From NCBI GenBank assembly GCA_046483025.1, contig JAWODZ010000250.1, positions 1-15,518 on the forward strand: DNA of 15,518 nt. Reading direction: 5' to 3'. Positions 1-7,906 of the stretch are shown here, piece by piece. The DNA comes from CAYUAG01 sp046483025 (GTDB taxonomy: Bacteria > Zhuqueibacterota > QNDG01 > CAYUAG01). Position 1 is the first letter of the stretch. Each line of letters starts with the position of its first letter. Both the position numbers and the translations under genes were made by a program. The notes under the pieces were generated by a model, which saw only the letters and a program-made list of their open reading frames with translations, was not told where the DNA came from and made no database searches.

Positions 1-2
1 AT

Positions 3-758
3 TTAATTTTTTTTCATAGTATTATAGTATTTTTTTTCGCATTCCGGACAAAGGCCGTGAGTAAAATCAATATCGGAATGAGCTTTAAGGAACACTTCCA
101 GCTGTTCCCAATAGCCTTTGTCGTTACGGATTTTTTTGCATTCAGAACAGATAGGTATCAATCCTTTTAACTGTTTGATGGTTCGTAAGGATTCCTCCAG
201 TTTCCGGTTTAACTGTTCCAGTTCCTTGTTTTTATGGATAACTGCTTCATAGGTGGAAAAAAGAAGATCCAGTATCTGTATTCGGTTTGAGGTGAGAAAA
301 TATTTCTGACCGCCAAAGTATATTTCCATTCCCAGATCAGCAACTCCTTTTTTCCTGAGGTCATGGTTGATAAGTATATACTGAATATGGGAAATGAGAA
401 AATCTGGTTTAAATGGTTTGGTGATAAAGTGATCAGCTCCTACTTTCAGCCCTTTAATAATATCTTCAGGGTCTGAGAGAGTGGTAAGCAAAATTACCGG
501 GATTTTTTTTAGATTTTCATCAGATTTTATTTTTTTACACAATTCATAGCCATTCATTTCAGGCATGAGCACATCACTGACAACAATTTTGGGCATTTTT
601 TTTCTTAATTCAGCAAGCGCTTCTTCACCATTATGAGTGACAGTTACTGTGTAATTTTTTTCGATCAGTATTTTTTTTAAGTATACAGCCTGGGTGTGGC
701 TGTCTTCTACAATCATAATAGTAATATTTTTTTCAGTTGATAAATCCTGGATATTCAT
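3..758 (-). CDS. Response regulator: receiver domain plus C-terminal four-cysteine module
   Basis: This is a 251-residue protein. Residues about 12-130 are a CheY-like receiver: acidic pair E18/D19, phospho-acceptor D62 in SDVLMP, T92 and K114 in the TKPFKP motif are all present. Residues about 165-198 look like a coiled coil. The C-terminus carries two CxxC pairs (C204/C207 in ICSECKK, C237/C240 in LCPECEK) that probably bind a metal. This tail is known to follow receiver or PAS domains in many signalling proteins, but its function is not established. No DNA-binding or enzymatic output domain is visible and no histidine kinase lies nearby. An upstream in-frame start at 803 would overlap the transporter gene. 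The ATG at 758 is preferred because AAGGGG lies just before it and the receiver fold begins soon after. It starts 16 bases after the transporter stop, so the two are probably cotranscribed. Confidence 0.9.
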   Translation of the reverse strand: MNIQDLSTEKNITIMIVEDSHTQAVYLKKILIEKNYTVTVTHNGEEALAELRKKMPKIVVSDVLMPEMNGYELCKKIKSDENLKKIPVILLTTLSDPEDIIKGLKVGADHFITKPFKPDFLISHIQYILINHDLRKKGVADLGMEIYFGGQKYFLTSNRIQILDLLFSTYEAVIHKNKELEQLNRKLEESLRTIKQLKGLIPICSECKKIRNDKGYWEQLEVFLKAHSDIDFTHGLCPECEKKYYNTMKKN

Positions 759-774
759 TATTAATATCCCCTTT

Positions 775-2730
775 TTATTTATTTTCCTTGGCCCTGGCAG
801 CAATGGTATACAGGTACCATACTAATCCACAAAAAACAAGAGCTGAAACAACCTGTCCCATCCATTCCGCCGGATAGTGTAATTCCAGAAAACGAGGAGT
901 CTGGGACAGTATTACAGCCACAACAGCGATAATTACTCCCATAAGTCCTTCTCCGGCAATAAAACCTGATCCCAGAAGAATGCCCTGGTCTTTTCCTTTT
1001 TCAGATTCTTTTGTAATACCTCCGTATTTTTTATCAATAATATGTCGGAGAAATCCTCCGATGAATACCGGAGTCATAGTATAGAGAGGCAGGTAGACCC
1101 CAACTGCAAAGGGAAGGGGTGGAATCTTACACAAAAAAACAATGACTGAGAAGCACGCCCCGATGCCGACCAGATCCCATCGCAAATTTGCATCGATTAC
1201 TCCATCCAGAACAGTTTTCATAAGTGTAGCCTGGGGTGCAGGCAGTTCTTCTGTACCGAATCCATAGGCTTTACCCAGATAAAATACTGCCAGGCAGACA
1301 AAAAAGGAAGAGCCTATTGCTCCAATTATCTCTCCTATCTGCTGTTTTCTGGGAGTTGCTCCCACCAGAAATCCTGTTTTCAGATCCTGGGAAATATCCC
1401 CGGCAATGGAAGCAGATATGCACACGATGGTACCAATGGTAAGAGCAGTAATTTTTCCGGTCAGATCTGTCCATCCCAGCAATTGAAAAATCAGGCCGGT
1501 ACCCAGGAGGGTAACAATTGCCATCCCTGAGGTGGGATTGGAGGACACACCGATCATTCCCACAATCCGGGAAGATACGGTGACAAAACAAAAAGCAAAT
1601 ATTGCAATTGCTATAGCACTAATAAATCTCATTAAAGTATCGGTATTGTGACCGATGATACCAGGCAAAAAAGTAATCATCAAAACTATAAATGATACAC
1701 CTAACAAAACATATTTTATGGAAAGATCCTGTTCGGTTCTTTTTTTACCAGCATTCAAGGAGCTGGCACTGGTACGAAGCTCTTTAATGCCAATACGCAG
1801 GGAACTGATCATGGTTGGTATAGATTTGATAACCGTAATAATTCCGGCAGCAGCCACTGCTCCGGCACCGATAATTCGAATATATCCCTCCCAGATTTCT
1901 TTGGGGGTTAACTGGCCAATTGTGGTAATAGAAGGATCCAGTCCTTTGGAGCGCAGATATTCAAGAGTATTGGGCCAGATTTCTGCATCACCAAACTGCC
2001 AGGCAATAATCGGGATTATTACCACCCAGGAGATCAATCCGCCTCCCACCATAATGGTTCCGATACGACGGCCAAGTATATAGCCCACTCCTAAAAGAGC
2101 AGGCATGGTGTCAAAACCGATGATTGCTTTTTTGATCAAAGGAATCTTTAAAAATACTTTACTTGGCCATAACCGCAGAAGAGATACCAGGCTTTTATAA
2201 AAAGCTGCAATTCCCAGTCCTTTAAATACATTTTTGGCAGTAGTGCCGCCTTCACCACTGGCAGCAATAAGTACTTCTGCACTGGCTGTTCCTTCCGGAT
2301 AGGGAAGATTATGATGCTCTTTTACGATCAGAAAATTTCTTAAAGGAATCATAAACAAAACTCCCAGAAGTCCGCCGCAGATCGCGAGCAGGGTCATCTG
2401 AATCAAGGAAATATTGTATCCCCAGATAAAGAGGGCAGGAATAGTAAATATAATTCCGGAAGCTAGAGAAGAACTGGCAGAACCAGTGGTTTGGGATATA
2501 TTGCATTCCAGGATGGTTGACTTACCAAAAATGGGGGTCAGTAATCGTAATACAGCTACAGAGACCACTGCCAGAGGAATTGCTGTACTTATGGTCAATC
2601 CGACCCGCAGCCCCAGATAGGCATTAGCACTGCCAAAAATAGCTCCGAATAAAACCCCTAATGCAACTGTTTTCAGGTTAAAGTCTTTCATGGTAACAGT
2701 AGCAGGTACATGAGGTTTAAAAGTATTCAT
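775..2730 (-). CDS. OPT-family (oligopeptide/YSL-like) membrane transporter
   Basis: This 651-residue, very hydrophobic protein has many predicted membrane helices spread along its length. It carries signatures of bacterial OPT superfamily transporters: NISQTTGSASSS at about residue 77, NLPYPEGTASAEVL at about 141, and a later SSNPTSGM segment. The first helix follows a short polar N-terminus. The length matches the bacterial branch of the family, which is proton-coupled and thought to carry small peptides or metal chelates; the exact substrate cannot be read from the sequence. The ATG at 2730 has AGGAGA about eight bases upstream. The next gene upstream on the same strand encodes a secreted dipeptidyl peptidase, which makes a di- or tripeptide substrate plausible (inference). 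The downstream response regulator begins 16 bases after its stop. Confidence 0.92.
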   Translation of the reverse strand: MNTFKPHVPATVTMKDFNLKTVALGVLFGAIFGSANAYLGLRVGLTISTAIPLAVVSVAVLRLLTPIFGKSTILECNISQTTGSASSSLASGIIFTIPALFIWGYNISLIQMTLLAICGGLLGVLFMIPLRNFLIVKEHHNLPYPEGTASAEVLIAASGEGGTTAKNVFKGLGIAAFYKSLVSLLRLWPSKVFLKIPLIKKAIIGFDTMPALLGVGYILGRRIGTIMVGGGLISWVVIIPIIAWQFGDAEIWPNTLEYLRSKGLDPSITTIGQLTPKEIWEGYIRIIGAGAVAAAGIITVIKSIPTMISSLRIGIKELRTSASSLNAGKKRTEQDLSIKYVLLGVSFIVLMITFLPGIIGHNTDTLMRFISAIAIAIFAFCFVTVSSRIVGMIGVSSNPTSGMAIVTLLGTGLIFQLLGWTDLTGKITALTIGTIVCISASIAGDISQDLKTGFLVGATPRKQQIGEIIGAIGSSFFVCLAVFYLGKAYGFGTEELPAPQATLMKTVLDGVIDANLRWDLVGIGACFSVIVFLCKIPPLPFAVGVYLPLYTMTPVFIGGFLRHIIDKKYGGITKESEKGKDQGILLGSGFIAGEGLMGVIIAVVAVILSQTPRFLELHYPAEWMGQVVSALVFCGLVWYLYTIAARAKENK

Positions 2731-2769
2731 AGTAATGTCTCCTGTCTATGGTGAAAAATAGTCTTAGTT

Positions 2770-2790
2770 TTTAACATTTATAGTGTTAAA
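2770..2790. promoter_or_regulatory. Inverted repeat upstream of the OPT transporter gene
   Basis: The arms TTTAACA (2770-2776) and TGTTAAA (2784-2790) are perfect 7-base complements around a 7-base centre. Read on the minus strand, the centre contains CTATAAAT, which resembles a -10 element, about 40 bases before the transporter start codon. It could be an operator overlapping a promoter. It lacks the T-run expected of a minus-strand terminator for the upstream peptidase gene. AT-rich palindromes of this size can arise by chance, so confidence is low. Confidence 0.3.
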
Positions 2791-2841
2791 GAAAGTGATT
2801 TTTAGGCATAAAAGCAAGAAAATTAGTGTAATTTAATAATC

Positions 2842-4881
2842 TTAATATTGCAAATATCGCTTAAAAAAATCCATCTGGGTATCCCTTCCCCCAAAACCAT
2901 GGGTGCCGTGAGGGAAAAATCTGCTTTCATAGGATATATTGGCTTTATTCAGGGCATCAATGAGTTGCCAGGCATTGGTAGGATGAACATTGTCATCAAT
3001 CAGGCCGTGCATAATTAACAGATGACCTTTTATGTTTTCTACATACTTCATAACAGTTGCTTTGTCATATCCTTCGGGATTATCCTGTGGTAGATTCATA
3101 AACCGTTCAGTATAGATACTGTCATAGTTTCTCCAGTCTGTAACACCAGCACGATCCACTGCAGCTGTAAAAACATCAGGGTATTTTACTATTGCCATAG
3201 CAGCCATATACCCCCCATAAGAATGACCAACTATGCCAACCCGTTCAGGATCGATATATTGTCTTTTTCTGATAAATTTCACTCCCAGAGCCTGGTCCTG
3301 AATATCAATTTCACCCAGCTTACCATACACAGCATTTTTAAAATTTTTCCCCCGGCCAGAAGTACCTCTGTTATCAAAGTGTGCTACTAAATATCCTTCT
3401 TTGTTGTAATAATGACCATTTTGGAAAAAATTATGTATGGCTTTTGAACCTGGTCCTCCATATACACCGACAATGAGAGGATACTTTTCTGAGGGATCAA
3501 AATTTTCAGGTTTATGAAGTATTCCATAGAGAGTTGTTGTACTATCCCCTGCGATATAGGAGAAGAGTTCAGAACGAGGATCATTGATAGCAGGCCCCTG
3601 TGCCAGAATTTTAACGAGAGTACCATCTGTTTTATACAGAGCAGTTGAAGGAGGAACGGAAACATTTTCGTATTGAACTGTTAGCCATTTTCCATCCGGA
3701 GATAAATTTGCTTGAGTATGGTTGTAGGGCTTATCAGTTAATCGTTGCTGTCCATTGCCGTTTAAATGTACTCTATGGATATGAGCGCAAAGAGGATGGT
3801 TCTGATCAGAATAAGCCTTGTAGTATATCCAGTTGTTTTCTTCATCAATTTTTATAATTTTCTCATCCGGAAAATCTCCAGAAGTTAAAACGCATTCCAT
3901 AGTACCATTCAAATTTCGGAGTTGGTAATGATTCCACATAGTTTTTTCAGTTTCCCAAATGAATTGTTCTCTATTCTCCAAAAATTCCATATAGGGAGAA
4001 TTTTCCTGCCAGGTTTCTTGATTCTCTGAGACAATAACTTTTTTTTCAAGAGTTTTATAATTTAAAGCTACTACTTTGAGATGCCTCTGATGTCGGTCTG
4101 TATGGTTGTAAAGAAAATATGTTCCATCCGGTGAGAATCGCATATTATAAATATAGTATTCTCCTTCTCCGCAATCAATAGGAGTTCTGGTTTTTGATTC
4201 GATATCATATATTTCCAGAGAAGCAATTGGATTAGGAGCACCTGCCTTAGTATATCCTTCAACTAAGAGTTTTGTGTTAATTTCAGTTAAATCCCCGATA
4301 AGATAGAAATCCTCAACCGGACGTTCATCAAAAACATAATAGATCAGTTTTTTAGAATCAGGGGTCCACCACATACCATGTTTAACGTTTAATTCTTCAC
4401 CATACACCCAGTTTGCAGTACCATATCTGAATTTTCTGTTGCCTTTGCGGGTTACATTAATCTTTTCACCGGTTAAAATATTTTCCAAAACTACATTCCA
4501 GTTTTCACATATTGCATACCATGTTTCATCTGGTGATTTTTCTGTCAGATATTGTCTTCCCCGTTCAGGCTGTTTGATACGAGGGTCTTTATTATCATTT
4601 TTTTCCCGTATTCTTTTAATCCGTTCCTTGATACTTTCTTTTCGGTTATGATTTTCTTTTTCAGCATAAGAAATTTCCAGAGTATTCAGATCAAGTTTAT
4701 AGTCTTTACCACAGTTTGAATAGTAGAGATAGTTTCCATCATCACTCCATTTTATTCTGAAGATTTTTCCTGAATTAAGGTCTGGTTTTTCAGTTTGTTT
4801 TTTTTCAGCAGAGAAGAGAGAGATTGTTAGTAAAGTTAATGATAAGATAATGGATAAAATACTGGTTAATTTTTTTTTCAT
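2842..4881 (-). CDS. Secreted S9B dipeptidyl-peptidase IV-like serine protease
   Basis: This 679-residue protein starts with a signal peptide (MKKK, then a hydrophobic run to about residue 24). Residues about 40-440 form the DPP4 N-terminal beta-propeller and 450-679 the alpha/beta hydrolase. The catalytic triad is complete: S554 in GHSYGGYM, D629 in HGLIDDNVH and H661 in HGTHGFGG. The propeller contains E162/E163 in VYGEEL, matching the double-glutamate motif by which DPP4-type enzymes hold the free N-terminus and so release N-terminal dipeptides, typically with proline or alanine second. Y474 in VYGGPGS matches the oxyanion-hole tyrosine. It should act in the periplasm or at the cell surface. 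The ATG at 4881 has AGGAGA upstream. It is divergent from the ECF sigma gene and lies 111 bases upstream of the OPT transporter gene; no terminator is visible between them. Confidence 0.94.
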   Translation of the reverse strand: MKKKLTSILSIILSLTLLTISLFSAEKKQTEKPDLNSGKIFRIKWSDDGNYLYYSNCGKDYKLDLNTLEISYAEKENHNRKESIKERIKRIREKNDNKDPRIKQPERGRQYLTEKSPDETWYAICENWNVVLENILTGEKINVTRKGNRKFRYGTANWVYGEELNVKHGMWWTPDSKKLIYYVFDERPVEDFYLIGDLTEINTKLLVEGYTKAGAPNPIASLEIYDIESKTRTPIDCGEGEYYIYNMRFSPDGTYFLYNHTDRHQRHLKVVALNYKTLEKKVIVSENQETWQENSPYMEFLENREQFIWETEKTMWNHYQLRNLNGTMECVLTSGDFPDEKIIKIDEENNWIYYKAYSDQNHPLCAHIHRVHLNGNGQQRLTDKPYNHTQANLSPDGKWLTVQYENVSVPPSTALYKTDGTLVKILAQGPAINDPRSELFSYIAGDSTTTLYGILHKPENFDPSEKYPLIVGVYGGPGSKAIHNFFQNGHYYNKEGYLVAHFDNRGTSGRGKNFKNAVYGKLGEIDIQDQALGVKFIRKRQYIDPERVGIVGHSYGGYMAAMAIVKYPDVFTAAVDRAGVTDWRNYDSIYTERFMNLPQDNPEGYDKATVMKYVENIKGHLLIMHGLIDDNVHPTNAWQLIDALNKANISYESRFFPHGTHGFGGRDTQMDFFKRYLQY

Positions 4882-5138
4882 TACCGTTTCTCCTGTTTTT
4901 CAACGATAAATTTTTGGATTTTTTAACTACAGAATTTGTTTCAGCTTCTTTAAAATACAATACTGTTTAAAAATTTTAACGTAACATAAATGATAAACAT
5001 TTACAAAATTTCAGTTAAATATATAAAAAGTTTTTATTAATTACAATTTTTAAACCAGTAGGGTAATCCATATTTACTTACGTATTATAAAATGATGGCG
5101 AAATAACTTGAAATTGAATTAATTGTAGGTTAATTTAA
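4882..5138. promoter_or_regulatory. Divergent intergenic region between the DPP4-like and ECF sigma genes
   Basis: This very AT-rich 257-base gap must hold promoters for both flanking genes, which point outward. It contains a small inverted repeat, TAAATG (4987-4992) and CATTTA (4998-5003), around a 5-base centre. A TATAAA at 5086-5091 is a possible -10 element for the sigma gene, but no convincing -35 lies 16-18 bases before it, so an ECF-type or other promoter cannot be excluded. TTGAAA (5108-5113), 17 bases, then TAATTT (5131-5136) also fits sigma-70, but would start RNA after the annotated ATG. No coding region or RNA gene is evident. Confidence 0.4.
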
Positions 5139-5708
5139 ATGAATAGTAATGTATTAACAATTGAAATGCAGAAGAAACATACAAAAAAAATGTCCGAACA
5201 ACAATTGGCAGAGGCTATCAAAAGTTCTGACTCTGCGGCTTTTAAATTACTGTATCATAAGTATTATGAGCCTTTATACAGATATATATTCTATCGCCTG
5301 CATTCAAAAGAACTAACTAAAGATTTACTACAGGATGTTTTTACCAGACTGTGGTTAAATCGGAAAAAATTTGATTCCTCTAAATCCCTGAAAGCTTACA
5401 TTTATTCGATTACCAGCAATCTGGTTATTGATTACTATCGTAAACGATCATCAAGAATAAAATATAGAAATGAATCATTTAGGATTAAAGTATTTACTGC
5501 TGATGATTCACCAGAGGAAAAGATTTCAATTCAGAATGCTGTTTCTAAACTTAAAGATAAGGTAAAGGATGTTTTTATTTTAAACAGATATGAAGGATTT
5601 ACTTATAAAGAGATAGCAGATATTCAGGATATTTCGGTAAAAACAGTAGAAAAAAGAATGAGTAAGGCCTTACAGAGTTTAAGAGATTATTTAAAAGAGA
5701 AGATATAA
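5139..5708 (+). CDS. ECF-type RNA polymerase sigma factor
   Basis: This 189-residue sigma-70 family protein contains only regions 2 and 4. Region 2 is about residues 34-104 (core-binding and -10 recognition, including LLQDVFTRLW and ITSNLVIDYYRK). Region 4 is about 130-185, with a helix-turn-helix in GFTYKEIADIQDISVKTVEK that would read the -35. This is the standard ECF layout and resembles the group paired with FecR anti-sigma factors. It should direct core polymerase to a small regulon, perhaps including its own operon. The start is uncertain: the ATG at 5139 has only a weak AGG upstream, and in-frame ATGs at 5166 and 5190 (MSEQQLAEA, closer to a typical family N-terminus) are alternatives. 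The FecR gene follows after 60 bases, supporting a sigma/anti-sigma pair. Confidence 0.93.
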   Translation: MNSNVLTIEMQKKHTKKMSEQQLAEAIKSSDSAAFKLLYHKYYEPLYRYIFYRLHSKELTKDLLQDVFTRLWLNRKKFDSSKSLKAYIYSITSNLVIDYYRKRSSRIKYRNESFRIKVFTADDSPEEKISIQNAVSKLKDKVKDVFILNRYEGFTYKEIADIQDISVKTVEKRMSKALQSLRDYLKEKI

Positions 5709-5768
5709 ACTGTTGAGGGTAATTTTATAAAGAGACGTATAATTAATGGAAAAGAGGGTCAGATCAAT

Positions 5769-6788
5769 ATGAGAAAGATGAATAAAACAATGTTTAGATT
5801 ATGTGCTAAGTCCCTTAGTGGTGAGCTTGGAGCAGAAGAAAATAAACATTTTAAAGAATGGCTGGCGGCTTCAGAAGATAATCAACGTATGTATAATGAA
5901 TTAAAAGAAGTATGGATACATTCGAAGCCGCCGATTATTTCAGACATACCGGATATTGATACGGAATGGTTAAATTTCACAACAGAATTGCAATTGAAAT
6001 CAAATAAAAATGGGAATATAAAAAATAATTCCTTCAAAAATATACTTATACACGCAGGCACCTTTTTTTCAAGAAAGAATGCACTTATAGTATATGCAGC
6101 TGCAGTGCTGTTTATTATAGTTGGGTTTCTTTTATGGGAACGATATTTTACATCCACTTCTTTTAATGTTACAACGTCCAGAGGAGAAAAAACGTTAATA
6201 ACTCTTTCTGATGATACAAAAGTACATTTAAATTGTGAAAGTTCTCTTAGGTGTGCTGATGGATATGGTAGAATAGATCGGAAAGTTTATTTACATGGTG
6301 AGGCATATTTTGAAGTCATTAAAAACAGACAAAGCTTTATTGTAATTACTCCTAATGCTTCCACTAAAGTTCTGGGTACTAAATTCAATATACGAGCACG
6401 TGGAGAAGAAACCAGAGTAGTAGTTAAGACAGGAACTGTTCTTTTGAATAAAAAAGAGGGAGAGAATGGTTCGATTACATTGGAAAAAAATGATATGGGT
6501 CTGATTTCTGGAGAGCATACTCCCCAAAAAATTAAGTCGGTCGAAACAGAGAAATTTTTAGGTTGGATGAATGGGAGATTGATATTCAACCAGCAACCTT
6601 TACCTGAAGTTATGGATGAGTTATCTCGGGTGTACAATGTATCTATTCAGATATCGGACAGCACCTTAGTTGATCACACGTTAACAGCTACTTTTGATAA
6701 TCTCCCTTTTACCAGTATTATACATTCAATTTGTTTAACTATGAGCTCAGAATACAGGTATGAAAATGATGAATATATTATCTATTAA
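5769..6788 (+). CDS. FecR-family transmembrane anti-sigma / signal-transfer protein
   Basis: This 339-residue protein has the full Bacteroidota-style FecR layout. Residues 1-55 are the cytoplasmic sigma-binding part (LSGELGAEENKHFKEWL). About 104-123 is one membrane helix. About 132-225 is the periplasmic FecR domain, with TSRGEKTLITLSDDTKVHLN, LHGEAYFEV and VLGTKFNI. About 264-339 is a C-terminal domain (WMNGRLIFNQQPLPEVMDEL) of the DUF4974/STN-like type. By analogy with FecR and PupR, it should hold the sigma factor at the inner membrane and release or activate it when its periplasmic end contacts a partner. The ATG at 5769 follows GAGGG with 10-base spacing; the ATG at 5778 is an alternative. 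TTGAGG (5713-5718), 19 bases, then TATAAT (5738-5743) could be a weak internal promoter. Its end overlaps the next gene, implying coupled expression with the STN-TonB protein. Confidence 0.94.
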   Translation: MRKMNKTMFRLCAKSLSGELGAEENKHFKEWLAASEDNQRMYNELKEVWIHSKPPIISDIPDIDTEWLNFTTELQLKSNKNGNIKNNSFKNILIHAGTFFSRKNALIVYAAAVLFIIVGFLLWERYFTSTSFNVTTSRGEKTLITLSDDTKVHLNCESSLRCADGYGRIDRKVYLHGEAYFEVIKNRQSFIVITPNASTKVLGTKFNIRARGEETRVVVKTGTVLLNKKEGENGSITLEKNDMGLISGEHTPQKIKSVETEKFLGWMNGRLIFNQQPLPEVMDELSRVYNVSIQISDSTLVDHTLTATFDNLPFTSIIHSICLTMSSEYRYENDEYIIY

Positions 6789-7863
6789 ATATTTAATAAA
6801 TTATTTGTCAATATGCCTTATTACTGCTCATATGCAATTAAATGCTCAGGATTTGCCAGCTCAACAATTGATAACACTTTCGGAACAGAAATGTAATCTA
6901 CGTGAGGTTATTGATAAAATCAGCTCACAATGTAATATGTTTTTTATATTTGATGATACTCATATTAACAATAAAAGAATTTCATGTAATTTTAATGCTG
7001 AGTCTGTTAATAAAGTCATCAGTGATATTACCAGACAAGCGGATCTTTCTTTTAAAATAATTGACAATAATACATGTGTGTTGTATAAAAGTCATAGATT
7101 AAAAAAAAGTTTAAGAAAAGAAGACAAGAATGTGTCTCCGCCTGAGAGAAAAATTACTCAGTTGCCTAGTTATCCTGCCTTAGCTGAACAAAAGAATATT
7201 GAAGGAAGTGTAAAAATCAATCTTTTAATTACTAATTCGGGAAAAGTAGAAAAAGTAAGATTAGTAAGGAGTTCCGGTCATGATATATTGGACAGAGCAG
7301 CAATTGATTATTCAAAGAAAATATTATTTGAACCGGCTAAAAAAGGGGATTCTACCATTTCAACCTGGTATGCAATGGATTTTACTTATAAATTGTTTCA
7401 GAATGGGTTTAATCCCAATGATTATGTTGAAAAGATAAAGAATTATTATTCAAAAATAAGAACTGATTCTAATGAAAAACAAAAAGATTTACAAACAAAA
7501 ATTTTAAATACCCATATAAGATATCTCGGCAAATTCAGTAATAAAATATCCACTGTTAATAATTACTTAGACAAAATTATCAGTCCATCTTTGAAGAGTA
7601 AATGGAAATTTTTTTGGAATGACAAGGAATTACATTTTTTAATATTTCATGATTTTATACAACATTCTCCGTATGAAGAGTTAAATATCAAAGCAAAATC
7701 ATATTTAGTAAAATTTTTATCTAAAGAAATAGATAATAATGGTAATTCTTCTCAAAAACAGGAGTTATTTCAAAAAAGAGTGTATGTGTTTTTGGAACAA
7801 GAATATCCGGAATTAGTAAATAAGTTTTTTAGAGAGGAGGTGAAAGCAAATTATAATAACTGA
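6766..7863 (+). CDS. Periplasmic STN domain - TonB C-terminal domain fusion protein
   Basis: This 365-residue protein has a signal peptide ending near LNA/QD (residues 27/28). Residues about 32-108 form an STN domain (LPAQQLITLSEQKCNLREVI onward), the signalling domain normally found at the N-terminus of FecA-like receptors. Residues about 130-211 form a TonB C-terminal domain (PSYPALAEQ, IEGSVKINLLI, VRSSGHDILDRAA, FEPAKKG). The last 150 residues are lysine- and aromatic-rich, probably helical, and not recognised. There is no beta-barrel and no proline-rich TonB spacer. In-frame ATGs occur at 6760, 6766 and 6769; 6766 is chosen because AGG (6756-6758) lies seven bases before it. The gene overlaps the end of fecR by 23 bases, so translational coupling is likely. 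The natural hypothesis is that the STN contacts the FecR C-terminal domain while the TonB domain or the unknown tail senses another envelope protein. Confidence 0.87.
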   Translation: MMNILSIKYLINYLSICLITAHMQLNAQDLPAQQLITLSEQKCNLREVIDKISSQCNMFFIFDDTHINNKRISCNFNAESVNKVISDITRQADLSFKIIDNNTCVLYKSHRLKKSLRKEDKNVSPPERKITQLPSYPALAEQKNIEGSVKINLLITNSGKVEKVRLVRSSGHDILDRAAIDYSKKILFEPAKKGDSTISTWYAMDFTYKLFQNGFNPNDYVEKIKNYYSKIRTDSNEKQKDLQTKILNTHIRYLGKFSNKISTVNNYLDKIISPSLKSKWKFFWNDKELHFLIFHDFIQHSPYEELNIKAKSYLVKFLSKEIDNNGNSSQKQELFQKRVYVFLEQEYPELVNKFFREEVKANYNN

Positions 7864-7906
7864 ATGTTATATAACTTAATATATTATTTTATGGGAGGAT
7901 AGAAAA

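Noticed and set aside
758..803. Upstream start for the left-end response regulator
   Set aside because: It would overlap the OPT coding end and add 15 residues before the receiver fold; the ATG at 758 has AAGGGG in front.
1655..2083. 142-codon plus-strand open frame
   Set aside because: It lies entirely inside the OPT transporter gene on the opposite strand, has no ribosome-binding site and no recognisable domain.
6287..6637. 116-codon minus-strand open frame
   Set aside because: It is antisense to the FecR domain, whose reading frame has clear family motifs.
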